From Prevotellaceae bacterium (GTDB taxonomy: Bacteria > Bacteroidota > Bacteroidia > Bacteroidales > UBA932): DNA of 64,000 nucleotides. Every line of letters starts with the position of its first letter. Position 1 is the first letter of the stretch. Positions 25,847 to 34,511 of the stretch are shown here, piece after piece. Both the position numbers and the translations under genes were made by a program. The DNA lies in assembly GCA_031258195.1 (NCBI GenBank), contig JAIRNF010000024.1, positions 62,001 through 126,000 of the forward strand. The letters run 5' to 3'. The notes below the pieces were generated by a model. The model was not told the DNA's origin, made no database searches, and worked only from the letters and a program-made list of their open reading frames with translations.

Positions 25847-27550
25847 TTATCTGTAGCTTCTTCTCCCACTTCCACCTTTTTTACCTGAGCCTTTTTTAGG
25901 TTTTTTGTCTTTATCATCGTTGCTATCTTGTGCAACCTCAACAGATACTTTACGACCATTGTACGATAATCGTTTCAGCTCTTTTATTAACCTGTCTGCC
26001 GAACCACTTTCTACTTCAAAGAAAGAGAACGTTTTCATTAAATCAATGCGACCGATATTTATGCGGTCTTTAGGCATACAGTCGTTTATCATTTCAATGA
26101 TATGGTTAGGATATAAACCGTCGATCTTACCTATATTAATAAACATACGGGTAAACCCTTTCTCTGCTTTGCGAGAACCTTTTTTTCTATCGTCTTTATC
26201 TCTTGATCGTTCACCTTTTTCGTCAGGAAGGCTAAGCTCAGGCGCATTACGGTAGTAGTCTAAAAAGCGGTTAAACTGTAAAGAGACAAAACGCTTAATG
26301 ACTTCTTCTTTACTTAACCACTCTAGCTTGCGATAGATAACGGGTAGGTATGAATCTATTTCATCATCGGCGATATCTACACGCTCCATTTTATCAACCA
26401 TACTGAAGAGCTGTCGTTCGCAAATTTCTCTTCCGTTAGGTATATTGGCTTTTTCGAACGGACGGTTTATTTTCTTTTCAATATCTTTTATTTTTCCTTT
26501 TTCTTTAAGGTTGATAATAGAAATTGAAATACCTGTTTTTCCCGCACGTCCTGTACGTCCGCTACGGTGTGTATATACCTCAGCATCTTCAGGAAGCCCG
26601 TAGTTGATAATATGTGTAAGATCATCAACATCTAATCCGCGAGCAGCAACATCTGTAGCGACTAGCAGCTGAATGTTGCGTAGGCGAAATTTTTGCATAA
26701 CGTAGTCGCGCTGTGTCTGTGATAGATCGCCGTGTAAAGAATCTGCATTATATCCGTCCTGAATCAGCTTATCGGCAATTTCTTGTGTCTCTTTGCGTGT
26801 CCGGCAGAAGATAATACCATATACGTTGGGATTATAGTCAGCAATACGCTTTAGTGCCAAATACTTATCCCGTGCTTGTACGATATAGTAGCTGTGCTTA
26901 ACGTTTTCGTTAGCTACGTTTTTATGACCAATGGTTACTTCCTTAGGGTTGGTCATGTAGTTCTTGGCAATGTTGGCAATCTCTTTCGGCATAGTTGCCG
27001 AGAAAAGAAGAGTATTTCTATCTTCGGGAACTTCTTGTAAAATGTTGTCGATGCTTTCTTGGAAGCCCATGTTGAGCATTTCGTCGGCTTCGTCGAGTAC
27101 CACTTTGCTAACCTCGCCGAGTTTAATCGCCCCACGATTAATAAGATCTTGCAAGCGACCAGGGGTGGCAACAACAATATGAACACCTTTTTTTAGCGCA
27201 TTTATCTGGCTTTCTATATTAGAGCCTCCGTAAACCGGAAGTACTTTAAGGTCGGCAACATATTTTGAGAAGTCGTTTAAATCACCAGCAATTTGTAGGC
27301 ATAATTCGCGAGTAGGGCATAGAATAAGTGCCTGAGGTTTTTTATTTGTAATGTCAACCTGTTCAATAATAGGAAGACCGAATGCAGCGGTTTTTCCTGT
27401 TCCTGTTTGGGCAAGGGCAACAATGTCTGTCCTGTCTGCTAATAGCAACGGAATAACGGCTTCTTGTACTGGCATGGGGTTCTCAAAACCCAATTCACGA
27501 ATCGCTTGCAACAGCGCGGGGCTGATGCCTAGTTCTTCAAAAGTTTTCAT
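25847..27550 (-). CDS. DEAD-box ATP-dependent RNA helicase (DeaD/CsdA-like)
   Basis: The 567-residue protein has the full helicase core: Q motif GFENPMPVQ, motif I AQTGTGKTAAF, PTRELC, TPGRL, DEADEM, SATMP, then motif V VATDVAARGLD and motif VI HRSGRTGRAGK. After the core come a spacer (about 390-460) and a DbpA-type RNA-binding domain (FTRMFINIGKIDGLYPNHI to about 535), then a basic Gly/Lys/Ser-rich tail. The order matches DeaD/CsdA helicases, which help ribosome assembly and mRNA turnover, especially in the cold. The ATG at 27550 is used rather than the adjacent TTG. A leader of more than 100 bases precedes it. Confidence 0.93.
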   Translation of the reverse strand: MKTFEELGISPALLQAIRELGFENPMPVQEAVIPLLLADRTDIVALAQTGTGKTAAFGLPIIEQVDITNKKPQALILCPTRELCLQIAGDLNDFSKYVADLKVLPVYGGSNIESQINALKKGVHIVVATPGRLQDLINRGAIKLGEVSKVVLDEADEMLNMGFQESIDNILQEVPEDRNTLLFSATMPKEIANIAKNYMTNPKEVTIGHKNVANENVKHSYYIVQARDKYLALKRIADYNPNVYGIIFCRTRKETQEIADKLIQDGYNADSLHGDLSQTQRDYVMQKFRLRNIQLLVATDVAARGLDVDDLTHIINYGLPEDAEVYTHRSGRTGRAGKTGISISIINLKEKGKIKDIEKKINRPFEKANIPNGREICERQLFSMVDKMERVDIADDEIDSYLPVIYRKLEWLSKEEVIKRFVSLQFNRFLDYYRNAPELSLPDEKGERSRDKDDRKKGSRKAEKGFTRMFINIGKIDGLYPNHIIEMINDCMPKDRINIGRIDLMKTFSFFEVESGSADRLIKELKRLSYNGRKVSVEVAQDSNDDKDKKPKKGSGKKGGSGRRSYR

Positions 27551-27668
27551 CAATTTACTAATATGTGTTATGTGTTTTCAGGAAAAGACGGACTGTCGTA
27601 TTTCCTTTGCGAGGGACATCACGCGGCGAAATAACAAAATACGCTCCCAAAATCACGAATTAAGGATG

Positions 27669-27676
27669 CAAAGGTA
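27669..27676 (-). promoter_or_regulatory. -7 element for the DEAD-box helicase
   Basis: TACCTTTG on the minus strand, about 119 bases upstream of the ATG at 27550. Confidence 0.5.
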
Positions 27677-27857
27677 ATATTTTCATTTATAATTGAAAAT
27701 GAGCCTCTTTGTATTTAGTTAGCTTTTAGTTAATGCTGCTTGATAATAGACTATTCTTGCTAAGCTGAAAAATGGCTATAACCCTCGATTCTGTTAACTA
27801 TTCAGAATACAAGCTAATTCAATCAACGTTATCAGAATGTTATTTTATTATTATTTG

Positions 27858-27865
27858 TATCTTTG
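27858..27865 (+). promoter_or_regulatory. -7 element for the PAP2 phosphatase
   Basis: TATCTTTG on the plus strand, about 23 bases before the ATG at 27889, followed by a typical short leader. Confidence 0.6.
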
Positions 27866-27888
27866 CACACCACTAAATAACCAGCTAA

Positions 27889-28506
27889 ATGTTGTCATTA
27901 TCAGTAATCGATTTTCCCAGTTGGGATGCTAAACTGTTCGCCTTCCTTAACGGTCTTCATGTAGATTGGCTCGATCCAATAATGGTAGCCATAAGTAGCG
28001 TTCCGATTTGGATTCCACTTTATCTTGTTATTGGCTTTTTTATTTTCAAAAAGTATAAATGGAACGGTCTTATATGCATAGCTGCAGCTGCTTTGTGTAT
28101 AGTTACGGTCGATCAGATGTCAACTGTCATTAAATACGCAATAGAACGCCCACGACCATGTAATGCTTTAGTTTCGGTTCATTTGTTGGAAGGATGCGGT
28201 AGCGGATATAGCTTTTTATCTAACCATGCATCAAATGTTTTTGGGTTTGCAATGATAACTGCCCTTTTCTTTAAGAAAAGACCATATGCTATATTTATTT
28301 TTATTTGGGCTTTTGTAGTTGCGTATAGTAGAATTTATCTGGGCAAACATTATCCACTGGATATCATTGGCGGAGCGGCATTCGGTATGTTTGTCGGCGG
28401 TGGATATTACTTGTCGGTACTACTATATCGCGATGTAAGAAATTACCTACGTTTAGGAAAAATACTTTCTCTGTTTATATTCAGACCTATTCCGCGCGTT
28501 GCCTAG
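27889..28506 (+). CDS. PAP2 family membrane phosphatase
   Basis: A 205-residue polytopic protein with the three PAP2 phosphatase motifs: KYAIERPRPC, SGYSFLSNHASN (the His of this motif is catalytic in the family) and SRIYLGKHYPLDIIGG. Hydrophobic segments flank each motif. Relatives dephosphorylate undecaprenyl diphosphate or lipid A, or other lipid phosphates. The neighbours do not decide between these. In the second motif the usual PSGH is replaced by SNH, which is common in bacterial members. Confidence 0.9.
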   Translation: MLSLSVIDFPSWDAKLFAFLNGLHVDWLDPIMVAISSVPIWIPLYLVIGFFIFKKYKWNGLICIAAAALCIVTVDQMSTVIKYAIERPRPCNALVSVHLLEGCGSGYSFLSNHASNVFGFAMITALFFKKRPYAIFIFIWAFVVAYSRIYLGKHYPLDIIGGAAFGMFVGGGYYLSVLLYRDVRNYLRLGKILSLFIFRPIPRVA

Positions 28507-28526
28507 TAGCACAAAAAATTTTACTA

Positions 28527-28802
28527 TTAGAACAGTAAATCACGATATTCTTCGTGCCTTTTAATATATACCTGTGTGTATGAACAGTTTGGAATAACTT
28601 TCAACTGATTTTGCTTAGCATAGTCTAAAGCAAATTTCGTTAAAGCAGCAGCAATGCTTCTTCCTTCTATTGGTTTAGGGACCCATGTGTGGAGTATGTT
28701 TATAGTATTGTCTCTTAAATAATACTCAACACTTGCTTTATGTCCTTCAACTTCTGTTTCGAATGATTGGGCAGCTTCGTTATGTATAATTGTATATTCC
28801 AT
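28527..28802 (-). CDS. GCN5-related N-acetyltransferase-like small protein
   Basis: A 91-residue protein of the short YjdJ-like Gcn5 family: EGHKASVEYYLRDNTINILHTWVPKPIEGRSIAAALTKFALDYA carries the strand-turn-helix that binds acetyl-CoA in this family, followed by KVIPNCSYTQVYIKRH. Substrate unknown. It is the last gene of a minus-strand operon, 11 bases after the EVE gene. Confidence 0.85.
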   Translation of the reverse strand: MEYTIIHNEAAQSFETEVEGHKASVEYYLRDNTINILHTWVPKPIEGRSIAAALTKFALDYAKQNQLKVIPNCSYTQVYIKRHEEYRDLLF

Positions 28803-28813
28803 ATGTTTACAGG

Positions 28814-29224
28814 TTATTCAGTCTCGCGAAGCTCTAGGATTCGATTAAATTCGGCGGCAGCTAATGGCATTACCGATAACCTTTGCTGACGGATTAAAGC
28901 TATATTCTGTAAACGCTTATCCTTCTTAATCATTTCTAGCGTAACAGGGCTCTTTAATGTTTCAACAGGTTTTAAATCAACCGCAACCCATCGGGTATCT
29001 TTTGTGGTAGGATCTTGGTAATGTTCTTTTATAACTTCTGCCATACCTATAACCTCTTTCTCTTCTACGCTATGGTAGAAAAGTACGAGATCGCCCTTTT
29101 TCATAGCCATCAGGTTATTTCTTGCCTGATAGTTTCTAACTCCATCCCAAAAGGTTTGTTTATCTTTTAGAAAAGTATCCCAGCTGTATTTTGCTGGCTC
29201 TGATTTTACAAGCCAATAGTTCAT
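28814..29224 (-). CDS. EVE domain protein
   Basis: The 136-residue protein is a complete EVE (PUA-like) domain: MNYWLVKSEPAKYSWD, FWDGVRNYQARNNL, KKGDLVLFYHS and DPTTKDTRWVAVDL are characteristic. EVE domains bind modified bases in DNA or RNA. Here it sits between DUF4105 and the small GNAT gene in a housekeeping operon rather than near restriction genes, so an RNA-linked housekeeping role is more likely than defence. Confidence 0.92.
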   Translation of the reverse strand: MNYWLVKSEPAKYSWDTFLKDKQTFWDGVRNYQARNNLMAMKKGDLVLFYHSVEEKEVIGMAEVIKEHYQDPTTKDTRWVAVDLKPVETLKSPVTLEMIKKDKRLQNIALIRQQRLSVMPLAAAEFNRILELRETE

Positions 29225-29272
29225 GTTAGTATAGTTTTCAAAGTGTACTAATAGAACTCCGCTGGCAACGTT

Positions 29273-30451
29273 TTATTTTATCGGTTTGACAAATAATGCC
29301 TTTGCAATAACATACGATCGGAAGCCTAATATACAAACAATAGGCACTAGCGCATCGTTTAGCCGTTGGGGAAGAGAATTTCGGAAAACTAACAGAAGTA
29401 TGCATATTAGAGCATTAGCAGCGAAATACCATAACATCCACTGTGGACGCTGCTTTTTGAACAAAAAGAAAGCCGCCACAGCATGTATAGGTATTGCCCA
29501 TAGCAGGTTAAAATTATATTTGGTAACATAATGATCGGTGCCAAACCACATAAATAACAGTAAAAAACCGAGCAGCCCTACAATAAAAAATATAGTAAAG
29601 TCGAACCATTTAAGGGGAGCTTTCATAATATAGGCTGCAACAACAAGAACAAGTAATATTCTGAATGCTGGCATGGGCACAATTAAAGGTTTTTTTGACG
29701 CAAAAGCATTACTACTTTGATATAAAAAATCGAATTCTGAAACTAGTGGCTGCTCATTTATGGTCGCTTTTTCAAAAGCAGCAAGTAAATAGTCCGGTAA
29801 AAACATATACTCGTTAGCGGTGGCTATTCTATCAACCCTTTTTCCGAGAAGCATGTCTATGCCTAGCTTAGTCCAGGGGCTATCGTTTAGGTGAGAATGC
29901 AGCAAATCGCGAAATGTAGGCTCGTCTACTATGTCCGCATATCTATCAGGAAAAATAATTTGACCGGGAAAAACTTTATTCAGTACGTCTCTGATACGTG
30001 TAGAGCAGTTATCGAATAAAAAATCGTACAAATAAAACCTGTTATCAGGTAAACTATTACGTAATAGAAAGTTGAAAAGGGCTTGCCGCTGTTCTGTTGT
30101 GAGATTAAGAGTCTGTTCGTACACCCGTCTATCGTCCATTTTATATTCAGCCATAAAATATTCGAATGTCTGAATGCCGAGCATATAGTTAAGTTTCCCG
30201 CGTACAAAATTCATGTAGAAATTGGGATCGCTAAAGCTGAAAGTTCCGTAGTTGAAGATGGCGTCAAGGGTTTGAGTCGTATCACAAACACGGATGGCGC
30301 TATGCCCAAAGGTAGAGTATAGCTCTTCGCCGGATCCACAAGTAAGTAAGGATATCTTTGCGGACGGAGATAGCGTTTGCGCGATGCCGGTAGATGATAT
30401 TGTGAGGCTAAAAAAAAGGACTAGTAGCTTAACAACATGTGTTTTTTTCAT
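29273..30451 (-). CDS. DUF4105 domain membrane protein
   Basis: A 392-residue protein with a signal peptide (MKKTHVVKLLVLFFSLTISS, then TGIAQ). A periplasmic DUF4105 domain follows to about 245, including LLTCGSGEELYSTFGHSAIRV and FDNCSTRIRDVLNKV. The C-terminal 120 residues contain several membrane helices. The conserved STFGHSAIRV and DNCSTR segments recall cysteine-type hydrolase folds (His and Cys), which is a guess about mechanism. It lies between lpxH and the EVE gene on one transcript. Confidence 0.88.
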   Translation of the reverse strand: MKKTHVVKLLVLFFSLTISSTGIAQTLSPSAKISLLTCGSGEELYSTFGHSAIRVCDTTQTLDAIFNYGTFSFSDPNFYMNFVRGKLNYMLGIQTFEYFMAEYKMDDRRVYEQTLNLTTEQRQALFNFLLRNSLPDNRFYLYDFLFDNCSTRIRDVLNKVFPGQIIFPDRYADIVDEPTFRDLLHSHLNDSPWTKLGIDMLLGKRVDRIATANEYMFLPDYLLAAFEKATINEQPLVSEFDFLYQSSNAFASKKPLIVPMPAFRILLVLVVAAYIMKAPLKWFDFTIFFIVGLLGFLLLFMWFGTDHYVTKYNFNLLWAIPIHAVAAFFLFKKQRPQWMLWYFAANALICILLLVFRNSLPQRLNDALVPIVCILGFRSYVIAKALFVKPIK

Positions 30452-30519
30452 AGTCTTATGAATTTGAAAGTAGATTTAAAAGTAAGCGATTTTACTTTAA
30501 GATAATGTAAGATGAGAGG

Positions 30520-31263
30520 TTAGTCAAACTTTTTCATTTTAAATTTTTCTCCGTCAAAAGTGCCATATTCGCGTCCTTGAATCCACTCACCAAGTATAAT
30601 AAGAGTCGATTTATCCTCTACTTTCATCATTACAGGTGTGTGGCGATGACCGAAAACAAAGTAATCAACCTGTTTCTCTTTTAAAATATCTTGGGCGTAC
30701 TTATAAATTTGTTCGTCTTCACCTTGAAAAGGAAAAGCAACCCCTTTAGACAACCTGCTATGCTTAGACCATCTATGGGCAAATCCCATAGAAATACGTG
30801 GGTGTATCATAGCATACAGAAATTGTAGAAAACGGCAAGTAAATATTTTACGGAGGAATTTGTATCCTTTATCACCTGGTCCTAGACCGTCTCCATGCCC
30901 CATAAGGAATTTTTTGCCTTCTATTTCCACCTCATATGGTTGCTTATGGTGAACGATTGCCCCTAATTCTTTTTCGAAATAATCGAACATCCACAAGTCG
31001 TGGTTGCCGGGGAATATATGAATATTAATGCCGGAATCTGCCAGCTCTGCCAGCTTACCCAGTACACGGGTAAAGCCTCTTGGGGCTACTGTTTTATACT
31101 CATACCAATAGTCGAATAAATCGCCAAGTATGTATATGCTTTCGGCATCTTTCGATACCCCGCTAAGCCAGCGAGCGAAAAGCCTATCGCGGTCTAGCGT
31201 TTGTTTTTCGGCTCGTAAACCCAAATGAATATCAGAAACGAAATATGTTTTTTTATTGCCCAT
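30520..31263 (-). CDS. lpxH: UDP-2,3-diacylglucosamine diphosphatase LpxH
   Basis: LpxH hydrolyses UDP-2,3-diacylglucosamine to lipid X in the lipid A pathway, at the cytoplasmic face of the inner membrane. The 247-residue protein has the calcineurin-like metal-binding blocks: SDIHLGL, GDLFDYWYEY, FPGNHDLWMFDY, GHGDGLGPGD and FGHRHTP. Length is normal. It starts 6 bases after the TlpA-like gene, so they share a transcript. Confidence 0.9.
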   Translation of the reverse strand: MGNKKTYFVSDIHLGLRAEKQTLDRDRLFARWLSGVSKDAESIYILGDLFDYWYEYKTVAPRGFTRVLGKLAELADSGINIHIFPGNHDLWMFDYFEKELGAIVHHKQPYEVEIEGKKFLMGHGDGLGPGDKGYKFLRKIFTCRFLQFLYAMIHPRISMGFAHRWSKHSRLSKGVAFPFQGEDEQIYKYAQDILKEKQVDYFVFGHRHTPVMMKVEDKSTLIILGEWIQGREYGTFDGEKFKMKKFD

Positions 31264-31269
31264 AGGCTT

Positions 31270-32424
31270 TCATCGCAATAGCTCGGCAATTTTTTTGTCT
31301 AATGCATCGCCGAATAGATTTTTTGCAGCTAAATCTTCATCTTTGGAAAAGATAAAATTGTTTGGTAAAGCCTGAATGTTGTAAGTTAGCGCTACCGGAG
31401 ATGACGTTCCTTTACCATCGCATACGTTTATCCATGGCAATTCTTGCGTCTCAATGGCTTTAATCCACCTTGTTCTGTCAGTATCCAACGATACCTGATA
31501 TATTTCTAACCCTTTTGAGTGATATTTCTCGTAAAGGTTGAGGAGTTCTCTGTTGTCAAGCTGATTCCCTTCCATTGTTGTGGACCAAAAGTAAAGTAGG
31601 ATAACTTTCCCTTTTAACGATGATAGCTTAACTTCTTTACCCGATTTGTCTGGCAAAGAAATTTCAGGGAAGGATGCTTCGGTAACAAGATTATCCAACC
31701 TTGCTTGCAGTTCGATTTGTTGTTTTAAGTTTTTGCTATCGGTTTTCAGCTGTTCAATATAGGCAGAACCCATATATTTTGTTTGTAGCGAATCTATCAG
31801 CAGCCGATAGTATGGAAAATCTTCAGCTCTGCCAAATATAGGAAGACCTGGAGAAAACTCTTGGTACATTGCCATGATAGAGGCAAATGATTTAGGGTTG
31901 GTAACAACAAACCGAATGTAGTCTTGTTTTTGTTTAGTGAGCAATCTTACCAGCTGGCGGTTTACTTCTGTAAGATTTGCATTATCCGGTTCTAATTTTT
32001 GTAGTATAGAGTCGCGGGTTAAAGCATTTCTGCTTACCATGCCATTCAGCTTTTTTAATAGTACAGATCCTTCCGATCCTTCTACCTCATATTGTCTGCT
32101 ATTATAGCGAAAGTTTATACTCTCATTTTTATCAACCAGCAACATTCCTAATAGCAATGAATCTGTTCTTAGTGTTAGAAAGTATGGTTCTGATGATACT
32201 GCTATTTTAAACGAGAAATCACCGTTACTTTTTACCTTAGCAGAGTCGAGTAATCTGGTATGGATAGGTTCTATCCGTTCCAAATAAACAGTTTTACCTC
32301 CTAATGTTTCTGCATTTCCATTGATACGAGATGTATCTCCTCCAGCACAAGATGAAAGAATTAAACAAAAAATAATAGATTTAATAATGGTTAATATACC
32401 TGATTTTACGCCCATGATAGCCAT
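31270..32424 (-). CDS. TlpA-like lipoprotein with DUF4369 domain, lacking the CxxC motif
   Basis: The 384-residue protein has a lipobox (LILSSC). A DUF4369-type domain follows (GNAETLGGKTVYLERI, YFLTLRTD). The C-terminal half is thioredoxin-like: ISLPDKSGKEVKLSSLKGKVILLYFWST and the cis-Pro loop QALPNNFIF. At the place of WCxxC the sequence is FWSTTMEGN, with no cysteine, so ordinary disulfide exchange is not expected. I use the ATG at 32424, which has GGGAG eight bases upstream; 32415 is an alternative, and the ATG at 32466 sits too close to a -7 element. It is the first gene of the operon with lpxH. Confidence 0.85.
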   Translation of the reverse strand: MAIMGVKSGILTIIKSIIFCLILSSCAGGDTSRINGNAETLGGKTVYLERIEPIHTRLLDSAKVKSNGDFSFKIAVSSEPYFLTLRTDSLLLGMLLVDKNESINFRYNSRQYEVEGSEGSVLLKKLNGMVSRNALTRDSILQKLEPDNANLTEVNRQLVRLLTKQKQDYIRFVVTNPKSFASIMAMYQEFSPGLPIFGRAEDFPYYRLLIDSLQTKYMGSAYIEQLKTDSKNLKQQIELQARLDNLVTEASFPEISLPDKSGKEVKLSSLKGKVILLYFWSTTMEGNQLDNRELLNLYEKYHSKGLEIYQVSLDTDRTRWIKAIETQELPWINVCDGKGTSSPVALTYNIQALPNNFIFSKDEDLAAKNLFGDALDKKIAELLR

Positions 32425-32463
32425 TTTTATTCTCCCGTTATACAAATAAATGATTTTAAACAA

Positions 32464-32471
32464 CAAAAATA
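32464..32471 (-). promoter_or_regulatory. -7 element for the TlpA-like/lpxH operon
   Basis: TATTTTTG on the minus strand, about 40 bases before the ATG at 32424. It excludes 32466 as a start. Confidence 0.5.
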
Positions 32472-32556
32472 GATTAATATTTTGCTAATACAAGCAAAAT
32501 AATTGTTATCTTTAAAGTGTTCTTATATAGATTATAGCAATAATACCTTTCTAAGT

Positions 32557-34509
32557 ATGGGATACCTAAAATTTGACAAAACTAAATTAGTTAACCTGGA
32601 GTACTCCCTGAAACGCGAAATGCTGAGTACAAATAGAACGGGAGGATATTTAAGTACAACCATTGTTTGCTGTAATACACGGAAATACCATGGGCTGCTG
32701 GTAGCGCCTATTGAAGAGTTTGATGGAGATAATCATGTTATTCTCTCTACGCTTGACGAAACAATTATTCAGCAAAAAGAAAGCTTTAATCTGGCTATTC
32801 ATCGCTATCCCGGGATATACGAACCGAGAGGTCATAAATATATTACAAACTTTGAATACGAACCTACCCCTACTATTATATATCAGGTTGGAAATATAGT
32901 GTTGAAAAAAGAGTTGTTAATGCTACACTACGATGATCAGCTCTTAGTTCGTTATACTCTGCTCGATGCTCAATCTTCCATTAAGCTTCAGCTTAAACCA
33001 TTTTTAGCGTTTCGGCAAATACATAAGCTTAGCAAAGCAAATATGAATGTAAATACCAAGTACAACGTGATTGCCAATGGTATTTCTACTAAGCTATATT
33101 TAGGATTTCCTACGCTGTTCATGCAGCTGGATAAGAAGAACGAGTTTGTTCCTGCACCCGATTGGTACTATAATATAGAGTATCTGGAAGAGCAAAGACG
33201 GGGATATGACTTTCGGGAAGATCTTTTTGTTTCGGGTTATTTTGAGGCATCAATGAAGAAAGGCGATAGTATTATCTTTTCGGCTTCGTTTAAGGAGACC
33301 TCTACGGTAGGATTAAAAAAACGTTTTAATAATGAGTTGGAAAAACGCCCATCTAAAAATAGCTTTATTGACTGTCTTAAAAATTCGGCGGCTCAGTTTA
33401 TTGTTAAACAAGGAAAGGCTACTGAAGTAGTTGCCGGCTACCCGTGGTTTGGTCGCTGGGGGCGTGATACATTTATTGCTTTACCTGGTCTTACCCTGTC
33501 GGCTTTTGGAGATACTAAAACGTGCAAAGACGTTCTCAATACCATGTCGAGCGAGTTAAAAAACGGTCTTTTTCCCAATATAGGTAAGAGTACTAATGCG
33601 GCTTATAACTCGGTTGATGCTCCGCTATGGTACTTCTGGGCTATTCAACAGTTCGATTACTTTACTAATGATAGTGCAGAAGTTTGGAAGCTATATGGCA
33701 AAAAGATGAAAGCGATCCTTAAATCGTATAGAGAAGGCGTAGGTTATAATATTCGTATGCATGATAACGGGCTTATTTGGGCGGAAGAAAAAGGTAAAGC
33801 ACTTACTTGGATGGATGCTATTGCCTACGGTAAGCCTGTTACACCCCGTGCCGGATATGCTGTAGATATAAACGCACTTTGGTATAATGCTGTATGCTAT
33901 ACGCTAGAGTTAGCACGAAAGTTTAAGGATACGGTTTTCGTAAAAGGATGGAAAGACATTCCCGCTTTAATAGAGCGATCGTTTTTGCCTACATTTTGGT
34001 GCGAAGAAAGGCAGCATTTGGCGGATTATGTAGATGAGGAGGGACAAAATATTTTTACACGACCTAACCAAATATTTGCTGCTTCGCTTCCTTATACGGC
34101 AATTACAGACGAGGTAAAATATAAAATAATGTCGGTGGTGGAGAGGGAGTTGCTTACACCTAAAGGCATACGTACGCTTTCACCTAAAAATCCGTCGTAT
34201 ATAGGACGTTATGAGGGTGACCAGCCTACTCGTGATAGTGTTTACCATCAAGGTACTGCGTGGCCCTGGTTGTTGGGGTATTACGTTGAGGCTAACTTTA
34301 AGCTATATGGCGAAGCGTTTGTAAACCTTGCCGAGCAGATCATAAATAACTTCGGCGAAGATATGACCTACTATGGCATTGGATCGGTTTCCGAAGTTTA
34401 CGATGGGGATCCTCCGCAAGAACCGGGCGGATGTATATCTCAGGCATGGAGTGTTGCCGAACTACTACGTATTGTGCGTATGATAGAACACTATAAAAAG
34501 CCTAAATAA
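32557..34509 (+). CDS. Glycogen debranching enzyme (amylo-alpha-1,6-glucosidase)
   Basis: The 650-residue enzyme removes alpha-1,6 branches from glycogen. The N-terminal domain (1-270) has STNRTGGYLSTTIVCCNTRKYHGLLVAP, less a residue at each end in the core match. The catalytic (alpha/alpha) barrel from about 300 contains AGYPWFGRWGRDTFIALPGL, LTWMDA and VYHQGTAWPWLLGYY. This is the prokaryotic GDE type with only the glucosidase half. The ATG at 32557 (MGYLKFDKTK) is preferred over a TTG 18 codons upstream. It begins the alpha-glucan cluster, with 2 bases to the GT4 gene. Confidence 0.93.
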   Translation: MGYLKFDKTKLVNLEYSLKREMLSTNRTGGYLSTTIVCCNTRKYHGLLVAPIEEFDGDNHVILSTLDETIIQQKESFNLAIHRYPGIYEPRGHKYITNFEYEPTPTIIYQVGNIVLKKELLMLHYDDQLLVRYTLLDAQSSIKLQLKPFLAFRQIHKLSKANMNVNTKYNVIANGISTKLYLGFPTLFMQLDKKNEFVPAPDWYYNIEYLEEQRRGYDFREDLFVSGYFEASMKKGDSIIFSASFKETSTVGLKKRFNNELEKRPSKNSFIDCLKNSAAQFIVKQGKATEVVAGYPWFGRWGRDTFIALPGLTLSAFGDTKTCKDVLNTMSSELKNGLFPNIGKSTNAAYNSVDAPLWYFWAIQQFDYFTNDSAEVWKLYGKKMKAILKSYREGVGYNIRMHDNGLIWAEEKGKALTWMDAIAYGKPVTPRAGYAVDINALWYNAVCYTLELARKFKDTVFVKGWKDIPALIERSFLPTFWCEERQHLADYVDEEGQNIFTRPNQIFAASLPYTAITDEVKYKIMSVVERELLTPKGIRTLSPKNPSYIGRYEGDQPTRDSVYHQGTAWPWLLGYYVEANFKLYGEAFVNLAEQIINNFGEDMTYYGIGSVSEVYDGDPPQEPGGCISQAWSVAELLRIVRMIEHYKKPK

Positions 34510-34511
34510 GT

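Larger units (their letters stand above)
27551..27888. other. Divergent intergenic region with long helicase leader
   Basis: This 338-base gene-free gap separates the divergent helicase and PAP2 genes. It holds two opposed -7 elements and a helicase leader of about 110 bases. I see no small gene or tRNA in it. Long leaders are common for cold-induced DeaD genes, but no specific structure is claimed here. Confidence 0.5.

Noticed and set aside
28814..29224. EVE protein as part of a defence or restriction island
   Set aside because: Neighbours are lpxH, DUF4105 and a small GNAT in one housekeeping operon, with no methylase, nuclease or unusual base composition.
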